A model generated the notes under the pieces. The model was not told where the DNA came from. It did no database searches and saw nothing but the letters and a program-made list of their open reading frames with translations. This document shows, piece after piece, positions 33,601-46,000 of a DNA stretch of 64,000 bases. How positions within the stretch are numbered: the first letter of the stretch is position 1; every line of letters starts with the position of its first letter. This DNA comes from Isoetes taiwanensis (lineage: Eukaryota; Streptophyta; Lycopodiopsida; Isoetales; Isoetaceae): NCBI GenBank assembly GCA_021234155.1, contig JAJEKV010000014.1, positions 10,809,563-10,873,562 of the forward strand, given 5' to 3'. A program made the position numbers and the translations under genes.

Positions 33601-34871
33601 TTCCATGCTGTCATAATCAGGCCCCTGATACTTACCATCCTTCATGAAGTGGATAATTCAAGAGAGAGAACCATTTCACAACAAAAACCCTCCTGTCTTT
33701 TTATTGGATGGATAACCTATAACTATGTACTTTATATCCAATTCCCTTTTTTTTTAAGCTTTTTTATTGGCTCTGCTGCATACCCTAGACAATAAAATCC
33801 CATATGTCTTCCACATTAGGTTCATCCAAAAAGTGATTTATATAGAGTCTCTTTGTTAGATCTAGTATCACATTCTTATCTCTATATGTTCAAGCTCACT
33901 TTATCAGTCCTCGTGTGCAACAGATCCATATACCTGGGTCCTGGCTCCATCATCTTCCAAGATCTGGGGTGATAAGCACAGACGTGTTAAGACAAACTTG
34001 ATATGCCACATAACCAGTAGTAATAGGAAGATATACATATAAGCCAAGCAATTACCTGCCAAGCACGCCAGAGTGGGCAATGGCCAAACTAAAAGACCTG
34101 AAACATCGATTTCCATCTGCTTGAGCCAATCATGGCACAAATCTGGAAAATCTGAACCCGATACCAGCAGCCAAGCCAACCCTGCATGTAAAACCATACT
34201 TGTTTTAAAGCCCACCAGACTCATAAATATTGTCCTGGCCTATGACAATATACAGAGTCCAACAATAATTCAATTTAATGAACTAGCAAGGGAGCAAACA
34301 AGAGTTCTTAGTGTCCACTACAGAAGAGCATGCCATTCATGATCCTCCAACAAAACCAATACTTGGTGGGAGGTGATGAAGGTAAATTACATTTCAAGTT
34401 GAATATCTGCTTTCATAACTGTGAGAAATTGCTCGAGCACTAGAGTAGTATCAGTTCATTCTTAACTTGCCCACTAAGGAAACACACGTAAGTCACCAAT
34501 TCAGGCGCAGTGCCATCGAGCGCATATGCCTCTCTCTAGCATGAGCATTGGACACAGCACATAACAGAAAAACCAAACTAGAAAAAAAGAGCTTGTCAAA
34601 TTTGACATTTCAAATCGAGAACTTACTTTTCATGCGTTGAAAGCCAGATTCGGGCACCAAATGCAGTTTGTGGACCTGTTAACAGTGCAAGAAAGCTGAT
34701 TATTGCTGTACACTGGCAAGGCTCATAGTTGGCTAGCTCCATATATAAGTGGTATACATAGAGACAACACACAGGGAAAGACATACCTCCGCCACCAAGG
34801 CATGCCATGGCCGTATGACCATCAGGATAAACAATGTCATCTATAATAACGGTGAATGTGACTAAATCCAT
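30612..34871 (-). CDS. PfkB-family (Mak32-like) sugar kinase homologue, copy 3; 10 exons
   Basis: Exons in coding order are 34871-34787, 34675-34627, 34181-34056, 33963-33934, 32431-32355, 32085-31941, 31646-31532, 31249-31206, 31114-30897 and 30712-30612. Exon 9 is intact here and gives the unbroken signature DPTGCGNTFCGGFLAGWWKT. Exon 3 is 126 nt instead of 124 because of two extra Cs (near 34070 and 34158), which shift the frame between them. Exon 6 has one extra base that brings in an early stop. Exon 5 has a Met-to-Lys change. As for the other copies, the frame breaks sit at homopolymers or CG/CHG sites and may be sequencing errors. Promoter side and intron 4 are as in copy 1. Confidence 0.85.
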
Positions 34872-35190
34872 AGCAATGTTAAAGACAAGCGTAAGCTTTC
34901 AACTGAGGCGCTGATAAATTGAAGCTGCAGTTTCCGTCGACGATCTTTGGGCATGACCTTATTTACGCGGCACTTTTAGACCAACAACCATGCTTTGTTT
35001 GGGCATATTTCATTACCTAGACAAAGACAACATGGAAGATGGGTCGCCGGAATCATCCTGGTGCTGCCATGTGGCAGTCCCCTACACTCCGGAATGGAAA
35101 GAGGGGCTGCCATTCCGCTCAGCCGGTGAAGATCAAGATCAAGCCGGTGCAATCAGGAACAAGAATCGGTAAAAAAAACGCAGCTCCCAT

Positions 35191-35329
35191 CTTCCATGTT
35201 GTGGGGGAAGCAAATCGGTCCCCCCTTCCGCAGTGGGCAGGGGACTCGCTCCCGGCTGTCGCCGGTCGCGAGGCTCCCCCTGTCCACTGCGGAAGGGGGT
35301 CCCGATTTGCTTCCCCATAAACATGGAAG
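35191..35329. repeat. Long GC-rich foldback upstream of kinase gene (copy 3)
   Basis: Inverted repeat equivalent to 7975-8113, with slightly shorter G/C runs near the arm ends. Confidence 0.85.
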
Positions 35330-36116
35330 TTGGTCGGCATTTTTTTGTCTTGAGGTTTAATCTGGTGGTGCCACGTGGCATTCGCGACAACTCGGAATGG
35401 AAGTTGGCTACATGATTCCATAAACAATTTTTGCAGGTTATACAGGTCATTCCTTCCCCTGTTTTTTCCTTGTTTGTGCAAGGAAAAATTACATTGAAAA
35501 GACATTACAAATCCCCATTGTCCTAGCGGTGAAGAGGCAGAATCGTCTTTTTCTAGATGCAAATAAGCCTTTGTTCAATTTAAAGCGGGGCGAAAGAAAA
35601 AATTTACGACAACAAAGAGCTTTACATGTGCAAACCGTAGGACTAAACCATAGTTGAACTCAAAGGGCGAGATGTAAATAAAGAAGCTGAAATTAGGAAG
35701 ACTCCCAAATCGTCAAGTATGCACCCTTGTAAACAAGCTTCTTGCATCCAAACAAAAGCGATCAGTTAATCGCTCTGTATAAATCTTAAGGAAAAAGGAA
35801 GGAGGAACAACATGGAATGTGGTTCCCAATTTTTGGCTGAAAGTGAATCATATATTGTTGGGAAAAGGGGAATCTAGGTTTAGGGTCAAAATCATGTCAT
35901 CCTTAGGGTTTTAGGTCCAAATCGTGTTATTTAAGAATTCATCCTTATTGGGAGAGTGAAGCTTGCTAATAATTTTTGGTTGGCGACTCTTACCATGCGC
36001 CTGGAGCACAATTAAAAAGTTCAAGTTGATCTTAGTCGCTTGGTGAGAGTCGCAAGCATTTAATTAAAGTTTCATGATTCTTTCCTATCTGGCGCCTTGC
36101 CACAAGCTCTCTCTAG

Positions 36117-36800
36117 ATTTTTTCTTTTTCTTTTTTTCTTTTTTCTTTTTTGACGGATGACAAGCTTTATTTACCAATCAAAATTAGAACAACATAAAAT
36201 GCAAAGACAGGATTACAACCCCATCTCGGACAAAGCCGATCCAACCGAAAGCACAACCACCTGTCTATGCATAAGAATGAGTCTGAAGGTAAGTATGTCA
36301 ATTCAGTACTTTCTTCACTTGATCAAGAGAAGTACAATTATAAGCCATGACAATTTTATTCTGTGTCCACTGAAGAAGAATCTCATCTGCAATATCCAAG
36401 CCCTTTAAGATAAATAGTCTCCTTCTCTTCCAGATCGACCAAAAAAGCCAGCCACATGTAAGATGAAAAACTCATTTTTTGCCATTTGTGCCATGCATCA
36501 GGATAGATAGCGATCAATGGCTAGATCGAGACGTGCCAAATAGGGTTAACAACCAAGACTATGGTTCTTGCGAAGCCACTCACACAAGAAAAAAAACCCT
36601 TTGCTTACATAAAGGACATAGCTCAAAAGCCGATTATCAATTTTATGGACCGGCCCGGAAGTCGACTTTCGCGGCATCTATGGATCTCTCTCCAGAATTT
36701 AGCTTCCTTACACCCTTCTCTCTCTACTCTTCCTTCCTTAAACTCTTCTGCCACTATTCTCTATAGCTTTTGGCTACTTTCTCTCTCTAGATCCCCAAGT
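36117..36800 (-). mobile_element. LINE 3' end with poly(A), copy 3
   Basis: As in copies 1 and 2. The T-rich stretch (36117-36151) is broken by several Cs. The complement has KGLDIADEILL and NKIVMAYNCTSLDQVKKVL before the stop. Confidence 0.55.
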
Positions 36801-37207
36801 TACCTATAACAGGTCACTCAAAACGCACAAATAGGACTTTTAAACAATTTGTTGAGGCCAAATACCTTGGATATGAGGGTGGGCGTGGGGCAAGTGGATT
36901 TTTTTTTTCCAGGAGGGAGGGGGTGCATGGGGGAGTGGGTGCGTATGCGTGCATGTGATTTGTGATTTGTTTGGAGATTAAAATATCCAGAAATAATAAA
37001 ATAAGTGCTATTTGTCTCTTTCTAGCTAGGTTCTAGTTTTTCCTGCTACTTTAATCGCATCTTAAAAGAATTTCTATAGTAGCATGATCCGACCTTCCAC
37101 GCATAGGGTTGAATTCCCACAAACCCCCACATGTGTCAACCACCAAAAGTGGGCATCATTAATGCTTGATTACCGCTCTTCTAGTATTTTCTTGACTTAC
37201 AATCGCC

Positions 37208-37379
37208 TTGAATACATCTAGTCTTACATCCCCTTTCCACTCCCTTAAGCCTTGTCATAGACTCCATTTCCCTAAACAAGATGGGACCATACTGGCAAGA
37301 TTGACAAGCTGCGACCGCGAGGCAAAACCCGACGCAGCGATGCTTGGCAAGGCGGTCTATGGCCGCCAACTAAATCTGC
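37208..37379 (+). pseudogene. Open reading frame, left half, interrupted by LTR retrotransposon
   Basis: The plus-strand frame includes KQDGTILARL and ends AMLGKAVYGRQLN at the insertion point. Removing the LTR element (37380-57749) and one copy of its ATCTC target duplication joins it in frame to LATNDSQKIEDLPSEERW at 57755 onward, which is open to 57952. The frame therefore existed before the insertion. I do not recognise the product; it may belong to an older repeat. Confidence 0.45.
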
Positions 37380-38943
37380 TGTGGCGGCCCGGCTCATATC
37401 GATGCCCCGATCGTATACAAACCGGAGATCATCCCTCAAACCCGGCATCGCTTTCGCCGACATGAGGCCGTCCACCTAACATCGGGCCCTTGATGGTGGC
37501 CAAGAACCCGACGGGGAAGAATGGGCGTGTCATTCATTTCGTCTCCCTCCGGGGATCGACCTAGGCTGCTGGCGTAAACAAAACATGAGCACATGACATC
37601 CATCAACAATAACATACCCACCTCGAAGGGTGGTCCACCATATCACGCGATGGCTGCAACAACACATCAGTACATCAACATAACATGGGGAAATCCTACC
37701 CAGGCTCAGACTCATGGGGAAAGACTGACGGCTTGGGGTCTCCAGGTAGCAATGCAGACAGAATTCATGGCAAATGGATTTGGCTGGCATAGGAACATGG
37801 TCGTTGGGTAGTCCACTCCATCCGCCCCTCCTGTGCATACTTTGCAGATAGGCTGAAAAGTATTGGAGCCTGCCGGGTGAATAGCCAGAGGGGCTACTGC
37901 TACTGGGTTGCATCTCCCCAGCCCCGATGAGGCAGGAGGGGATCACTCCCCTCCAGAAGGTTCATGCCAATCACAGGCGAGCTAGAGAGCCACTGCTCGT
38001 ATTCGACTTCAACTCACTGGAAGGTGACGCATCACCCCACGAGTGTCGAGCCCATGCCTTGCCTGCACGCAGTGACAAGCCATTAGGCCTAGCTCACAGC
38101 GTTCCCCGGCCGTCGTTACGCGCCAGCGGGATCAACCGTGATTAGACATGCCCTCCCTTGTCAGCCGGTCTAGCTCCGCCACCCACAGCCAGGCGGGCTC
38201 TTATGCACAGGCCGCATTAATTGGGAATTAATGGGCTAAAACTAGGATCATACAACTACTTGGGCTCTGGGTCTCTACCCCCCTTCCCAATACACAAGAG
38301 TGGCGCATAGAATGTCAAAACATCATCACAACAGAACTGAAAATAATAGAATACATCTATTCTAATCTACCTAATCATACATGGTTAGGTTCCTTTGTTA
38401 GTGTCTATCATTCTTAGGGTCGTAGGGAGTTAAGCCTATAGCTAAGAATGGATGCTAAACCTCTCGAAAGAGGCCCGATAACTTCGGATCTACCTATTGA
38501 ATCAACCACCCACCCGCATCTTGGCTGGCTCCCTCCTTTGAAAGCGCCCATGCCGCCGATCACCGGTCTGGCGATCTTGGATCGAAATGCAACCCGGGAG
38601 ATCCGACTTCTATGCTCCCCGCTCAAAGGAAATGCATCCTCTATCGCCTCCATCCGAGACTCTTCGGCCGGTGAACCGAAAGGGTTTCCCTTTTAGGGTT
38701 TATGCCCCTTTATCCCCACGAATTTAGGGCTGGTCCCTTTTGGTCAATGGGTCATTGCCACGTGGCAAAAAAGGATTATATTCACATGTTGCTTTAACAT
38801 GTGCAATATAATGGTTCACAAGGTCATACCCTAGGGTACTACCCTTTACGGTCGCCGTGTACATGTCGTCTGAGTCGACATGTACTAGTGACGTGTCAGT
38901 ATAATATACGTATTCATACCGTATGTTATGCTGGAACGTCACA
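37380..38943 (-). mobile_element. 3' LTR of the retrotransposon (copy 3)
   Basis: Begins TGTGGCGG and ends CGTCACA. Its right end is base-for-base the same as that of the partner LTR at 56175-57749 over the last 60 bases, closer than to copies 1 and 2. It contains the GTACATGTCG/CGACATGTAC hairpin type near the right end (about 38859-38885). Confidence 0.8.
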
Positions 38944-38956
38944 TTCTCCCCACCTT
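38944..38956 (-). promoter_or_regulatory. Polypurine tract
   Basis: On the minus strand AAGGTGGGGAGAA abuts the LTR start TGTGACG. Retrotransposons use such a purine run to prime the second DNA strand. Its position fixes the element's orientation. Confidence 0.65.
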
Positions 38957-39296
38957 GAATTGATGCCGTTGTCAAAGATCGAGTCTCTCCCACCTTGGGC
39001 TCTTCCTGTCCTGCAACCAACTTGATGCATACAAATTTATTACTATTATACTCACAATTATTAGAATTGCTCTAAGGTAATATTTTTAAAACATTACTAG
39101 GACATTGCGTTATCCCAATAACTTATCAATTCATAACTCTATTAAAGCAAGGTAATTACTAACCTTACTTAATACAGCATTTAAGTTTATCAGTTTATCA
39201 ATTTCATACAAAATTTACACTTCCAAGGTACTGTTCATCCCTTGCAACACGTTATAACAAAATTTGTATTCACAACAAGAGAATGGACATTTAGCG

Positions 39297-39490
39297 ACGT
39301 GGGCTTGCGACGTCAATGCGACGTCACGTCGCAGAACCGCCGCGCGACGCGTCTCGTCGCGACGTCGACATCGTGGCGTGGCGGACCTGTCATGCCGTGG
39401 ACGCTTGCGCGGCCGTGGACGGCGGTGTCACGCTGCGAGAGACGTGACATCGCGCGGAGACGTGACGTCGCCGCGTGACGTCTGGCCGGG
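39297..39490. repeat. CACTA left subterminal GCGACGTC-rich region
   Basis: Dense overlapping words of the type GCGACG, ACGTCGC and GACGTG in both orientations. It is the most CG-rich stretch of the element end. The three copies (also 12044-12240 and 25678-25870) differ strongly here although flanks agree, consistent with miscalled methylated CG sites. The likely role is transposase binding. Confidence 0.65.
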
Positions 39491-40089
39491 CGCCTAGTGT
39501 ACTTTGTTCTTTTGGAGAACAAGGGTGGTCTTCTGGCCACGAAAGTTGGTCCCCAGGGTAATGTCGATATTCTGAGTCTATTGGAAGAGCCAAATCATGG
39601 TTTTGAAGAGGGGAAATTGCTCGTCCATCGCCAGGGCCTTCGTAAGAGAACTTTTTGTGGCGACATGTGAGCTCGGAAGACTTCGGAGCTATTTCATCGT
39701 GCACCAACACCGTGCATATCCTAGTGAAATGTTTTTCTCATGTCCGCATCCGCAAGACGCGTTGCGCTTGTCAAAATTCCACCTTTTTTTCGATGCGAGA
39801 ATTTTTTTAGTTATGCGTTCTTTTGCATTCTCGCTTCATAAATTCGTAATTAATGCATGGTATGGAATTAAATTCGATTTTTTGTCACCGGCTTCCTAGG
39901 TCATCCCCATCATACGAGGCAAATTTTTAGAATTTTTAGGATAAAGTTCTGATCAAATAGGTAGCATTGGAACGGTCTAGGCGACTGTTGTTGGGCAAGA
40001 GAGCAAGACATTCATAAATTCTGAATTAATGCATAGTAAGGAATTAATTAATGCATAGCAGATTCGGATGACCACCTCCTAGGCCAATT
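39491..40089. repeat. Diverged, shortened first unit of the 1.13-kb satellite
   Basis: The order of sub-blocks (GGTGGTCTTCTGGCCACGAA, then the AT-rich ATTAATGCAT block, then GGTCTAGGC and TGTTGTTGGGC) is the same as in the full units. The sequence is clearly more diverged and internally shorter, as expected for the edge unit of an array. Confidence 0.7.
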
Positions 40090-43000
40090 GACTACGAGTG
40101 TGTTGGACATGAGATAGTTTGACGCTTCCTCGAGAAGGGTGGTCTTCGCCCGCGAAACTTGGTCCCCTGGGGCAATGTCGACGTTAGAGTCCATTGGCGA
40201 GGCCGAATCACGATTCCCGAGAGGGAAGTTGCCCGTCCGTCGCCAGGGCCTTCGGGAGGAGGACTTTTGGGGCAAGCCGCTTCCGGATGGTTTTAGGGTC
40301 CGTGCTCAAGGCGTCAACACCCCCCTCTACGTCAAGACACCGGCGCCAAGGTCCTAGTTGAATCGACAAGGATAGAGCCTCCGAAATGTAAACCCTATGA
40401 GTTGCCGTGTTCTAGCGGGGTTTGCGCGTTTTGGGTGCCGAGTTTTGGTCTTTTGCACTTGGGACTTGGCCGATAAGATCTTGATTGAGAACGCCAAGCA
40501 AAGGGAACCGGAATGGAGTTTGAGTTTGGGTACTCCTCCCGTTGTGGCGCTTAGAAGTAAAGGGCGCTTTGCAAAGAGTAGCAAGACATTCATAAATTTG
40601 TAATTAATGCATAGTACGGAATTAAATTCTGATTTTTTTTGTCAATGAGGCTTCCTTAGTCATCGCCAACATACAGCCAGTTTTCAAAATTTCCTGGACA
40701 AGGTTTAGATCAAAGTGTTTGCATTAGAACGGTCCCGGCAAATGTTGTTGGGCAGCCCGAGCTGGCACACTTGCCCAAGTCAAACAAGGCCAGGGGACCT
40801 TGCAAGGCCGCCTCATTAGAGGGGAGAGTCCAACCCCAAGAGGCGAGCCCCAAAAAATTTCCCCGAGGTAGCCTTTCTGGCGGCTCCCCAGGGGCCGGAC
40901 GCTAAAGACCACACTCCCCTGGGATCTCTGGTTCCCCTATCCGGAGATTTGAATCCTTCCGTTGAAGGGCCCCAGGTGGATAAGGTTCAAAAAATCCAAC
41001 ATCCGTCCGAGAACTTATCAAACCGCTGGCGCGTTCTGCGGTCGGCCGGTGTAGAAACCAAAGTGTTTTGTCATTCTGACATTGCGGAGGCTCCGGAATG
41101 GCGATTCGACTTCGCCATATTGTCCAGGAGGCCGAAATTACCCTAGAGACCAAGTTGCACGGTCAATTTTGCAAAAGAAAGAAACACTTACGCCCTACGT
41201 TGCAGTATTCGACAGCTACCTCCTAGGCCAATTGACTACGAGTGTGTTGGACATGAGATAGTTTGACGCTTCCTCGAGAAGGGATGGTCTTCTGGCCACG
41301 AAACTTGGTCTCGAGGGTAATGTCGACGTTCGAGTCCATTGGCGAGCGAATCATGATTCCGGAGAGGGAAGTTGCCCGTCCGTCACGGGAGCCTTCGGAG
41401 AGGACTTTTGGGGCAAGCCGCTTCGGGGTGGTTTTTAGGGTCCATGCTCAAGGCCAACACCCCCCACGTCAAGATACGGCGCAAGGTCCTAGTCGAATCG
41501 ACAAGGATAGAACCTCCAAACGCGTAAACCCTATGAGTTGCCGTGTTCTAGCGGGTTTTGCGTTTTGGGTGCCGGTTTTGGTCTTTTGCACTTGGGACTT
41601 GGCCGATAAGATGCAGTTTGAGAACGAAGCAACGGGAACTGGCGGAATGGAGTTTGATCTGCACTCTCCCGTTGTGGCGCTTAGAAGTAAAGGCGCTTTT
41701 TGCAAAGTAGCAAGACATTCATAAATTTGTAATTAATGCATAGTACGGAATTAAATTTTGATTTTTTGTCAGCAGGCTTCCTAAGTCATCGCCAACATAC
41801 AGGCCAGTTTTCAAAATTTCCGGACAAGGTTTAGATCAAAGTGCTTGCATTAGAACGGTCCGGGCAGCCTGTTGTTGGGCAGCCGAGCTGGCACACTTGC
41901 CCAAGTCAAACAAGGCCAGGACCTTGCAAGGCCGCCTCATTAGAGGGGAGAGTCCGAACCCCAAGAGGCGAGCCCCAAAAAATTTCCCGAGGTAGCCTTT
42001 CCTGGCAGCGCTCCCCCGGGGGGCCGTACGCTAAAGACCACACTCCCGGATCTCGGTTCCCCTATCCGACCGTTGAATCCTTCGTTGAAGGGCCCTGGGT
42101 GGATAAGGTCCAAAAAAATCCAACATCCGTCCGGGAGAACTTATCAAACCGCGAAGCGTTCTGCGGTCGACCGTGTAGAAACCAAAGTGTTTTGTCATTC
42201 GGACATTGTGGAGGCTCCGGAATGGCGATTCAACTTCGCCACATCGTCCGGGAGGCCGAAATTACCCTAGAGACCAAGTTGCACGGTCAGTTTTGCAAAA
42301 GAAAGAAACACTTACGCCCTACGTTGCAAGATTCGGCCGGCTACCTCCTAGGCCAATTGACTACGAGTGTGTTGGACATGAGATAGTTTGACGCCTCGAG
42401 AAGGGGTGGTCTTACCCGCGAAACTTGGTCCCCGTGGCAATGTCGGCGTTCCGAAGTCCATTGGCGAGCCGAATCACGATTCGGAGGGGAAGTTGCCCGT
42501 CCGTCGCCGGGGCCTTGGAGAGGACTTTTGGGGCAAGCCGCTTCGGATGGTTTTAGGGTCCGTGCTCACGGCGTCAACACCCCCCCTCTCACGTCAAGAC
42601 ACAGCACAAGGTCCTAGTTGAATCGACAAGGATAGAGCCTGCAAACGTAAACCCTATGAGTTGCCGTGTTCTAGCGGGGTTTTGCGTTTTGGGTGCCGAG
42701 TTTTTGGTCTTTTGCACTTGGGACTTTGGCCGATAAGATGCAGTTGAGAATGTGAAGCAAAGGGAACTGACGGAATGGAGTTTGGGTCTGTACTCCTCCC
42801 GTTGTGGCAGTTAGAAGTAAAGGGCAGCTTTTGCAGTAGCAAGACATTCATAAATTTGTAATTAATGCATAGTACGGAATTAAATTCTGATTTTTTTGTT
42901 AGCAGGCTTTCCTAAGTCATCGCCAACATACAGGCGGGTTTTTCAAAATTTCCTGACAAGGTTTAGATCAAAGTGTTTGCATTAGAACGGTCCGGGCAGC

Positions 43001-46000
43001 CTGTTGTTGGGCAGCCGAGCTGGCACACTTGCCCAAGTCAAACAAGGCCAGGACCTTGCAAGGCCGACTCATTAGAGGGGAGAGTCCGAACCCCAAGAGG
43101 CAAGCCCCAAAAAATTTCCCGAGGTAGCCTTTCCGGCGCTCCCCCGGGCGACGCTAAAGACCACACTCCCCGGATCTCGGTTCCCCTATCCGGCCCGTTG
43201 AATCCTTTGTTCAAGGGCCCCGCCCGATAAGGTCCAAAAATCCAACATCCGCCTCGAGAACTTATCAAACCATGGCGTTCTGCGGCCGACAAACCAAAGT
43301 GTTTTGTCGTTCGGACATTGCGGAGGCTCCGGAATGGCGATTCGACTTCGCCACATCGTCCGGGAGGCCGAAATTACCCTAGAGACCAAGTTGCATGGTC
43401 AGTTTTGCAAAAGAAAGAAATACTTACGCCCTACGTTGCAGTATTCGACAGCTACCTCCTAGGCCAATTGACTACGAGTGTGTTGGACACGAGATAGTTT
43501 GACGCTTTCTCGAGAAGGGATGGTCTTCTGGCCACGAAACTTGGTCTCCAGGGTAATGTCGACGTTCTGAGTCCATTGGTAGAGCGAATCACGATTCGGA
43601 GAGGGAAGTTGCCCGTCCGTCGCCGGCCTTCGGGAGAGGACTTTTGGGGCAAGCCGCCTCGGATGGTTTTAGGGTCCGTGCTCAAGGCGTCAACACCCCC
43701 TCTACGTCAAGACACGGCCCAAGGTCCTAGTCGAATCTGACAAGGATAGAGCCTCTGAAACGTAAACCCTATGAGTTGCCAGGTTCTAGCAGGGTTTGCG
43801 TTTTGGGTGCCGAGTTTTGGTCTTTTGCACTTGGGACTTGGCCGATAAGATGCAGATTGAGAACGCTACAAACAACGAACCGACGGAATGGAGTTTGGAT
43901 CTGTACTCCTCCCGCTGTGGCGCTTAGAAGTAAAGGGCGACTTTTGCAAAAGAGCAAGACATTCATAAATTTGTAATTAATGCATAGTAACGGAATTAAA
44001 TTCTGATTTTTTTCACGGAAGCTTCCTAAGTCATCGCCAACATACGTGAGGCCGTTTTCAAAATTTCCTGACAAGGTTTAGATCAAAGTGCTTGCATTAG
44101 AACGGTCCGCGCACTGTTGTTGGGCAGCCGAAATGGCACACTTGCCCAAGTCAAACAAGGCCAGGACCTTGCAAGGCCGCCTCATTAGAGGGGAGAGTCC
44201 AGAACCCCAAGAGGCGAGCCCCAAAAATTTCCCCCGAGGTAGCCTTTCTGGCGGCACTCCCACGGGGGTCCGTGCGCTAAAGACCACACTCCGGATCTCG
44301 GTTCCCCTATCCGACCGTTGAATCCTTTGTTGAAGGGCCCTGGGTGGATAAGGTCCAAAAAAATCCAACATCCGTCCGGGAGAACTTATCAAACCGCGAA
44401 GCGTTCTGCGGTCGACCGTGTAGAAACCAAAGTGTTTTGTCATTCGGACATTGTGGAGGCTCCGGAATGGCGATTCAACCAGCCACATCGTCCGGAGGCC
44501 GAAATTACCCTAGAGACCAAGTTGCACGGTCGGTTTGCAAAAGAAAGAAACACTTACGCCCTACATTGCAGTATTCGACAGCTACCTCCTAGGCCAATTG
44601 ACTACGAGTGTGTTGGACATGAGATAGTTTGATGCTTCCTCGAGAAGGGGTGGTCTTCTGGCCATGAAACTTGGTCTCCAGGGTAATGTCGACGTTCCGA
44701 GTCCATTGGCAGAGCCGAATCATGATTCCGGAGAGGGGAAGTTGCCCGTCCGTCGCCAGGGCCTTCCGGAGAGGACTTTTGGGGCAAGCCGCTTCCCGTG
44801 GTTTTAGGGTCCGTGCTCAAGCGTCAACACCCCCTCTACGTCAAGATACGGCGCAAGGTCCTAGTCGAATCTGACAAGGATAGAGCCTCCGAAACGTAAA
44901 CCCTATGAGTTGCCAGGTTCTAGCAGGGTTTGCATTTTGGGTGCCAAGTTTTGATCTTTTGCACTTCAGACTTGGCCGATAAGATGCAGCGATTGAGAAT
45001 GCGAAGCAAGGGAACCGACGGAATGGAGTTTGGATCTGTACTCCTCCGTTGTGGCGCTTAGAAGTAAAGGGCGCACTTTTGCGATAGCAAGACATTCATA
45101 AATTTGTAATTAATGCATAGTACGGAATTAAATTCTGATTTTTTGTCACAGGCTTCCTAAGTCATCGCCAACATACAAAGCCAGTTTTCAAAATTTCCGT
45201 CATAGGTTTAGATCAAAGTGTTTGCATTAGAACGGTCCGGCAGCTCTGTTGTTAGGCAGCGAGTGCACACTTGCCCAAGTCAAACAAGGCCAGGACCTTG
45301 CAAGGCCGACTCATTAGAGGGGAGAGTCCAAACCCCAAGAGGCGAGCCCCAAAAATTTCCCCCGAGGTAGCCTTTCTGGCGGCTCCCCGGGCGACGCTAA
45401 AGACCACACTCCCTGATCTCGGTTCCCCTATCCGGCCGTTGAATCCTTTGTTCAAGGGCCCCGCCTCGATAAGGTCCAAAAACATCCAACATCCGGCCCC
45501 GAGAACTTATTAAACCGCTGGCGTCTGCCGGCCGGCCGCGGTAGAAACCAAAGTGTTTTGTCGTTCGACATTAAGGAGGCTCCGGAATGGCGATTCGACT
45601 TCGCCACATCGTCCGGAGGCCGAAATTACCCTAGAGACCAAGTTGCACGGTCAGTTTTGCAAAAGAAAGAAACACTTACGCCCTACGTTGCAGTATTCGA
45701 CAGCCACCTCCTAGGCCAATTGACTACGAGTGTGTTGGACATGAGATAGTTTGACGCTTCCTCGAGAAGGGGTGGTCTTCTGGCCACGAAACTTGGTCCC
45801 CAGGGCAATGTCGACGTTCTGAGTCCATTGGTAGAGCCGAATCACGATTCCGGAGAGGGGAAGTTGCCCGTCCGTCGCCAGGGCCTTCGGGAGAGGACTT
45901 TTGGGGCAAGCTGCTTCCGGATGGTTTTTAGGGTCCGTGCTCTGGCGTCAACACCCCCCCTCTACGTCAAGACACGGCCCAAGGTCCTAGTCGAATCTGA

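Noticed and set aside
37380-38943. Reading the left and right LTRs as independent solo LTRs
   Set aside because: The outer flanks share ATCTC across both LTRs, and the inner flanks show a polypurine tract on one side and a primer-site remnant on the other, which fits the two ends of one element.
41841-42386. 181-codon plus-strand frame in the satellite array
   Set aside because: The same segment in the other satellite units is broken by indels in every frame, and no domain is recognisable. It is not conserved as a protein.
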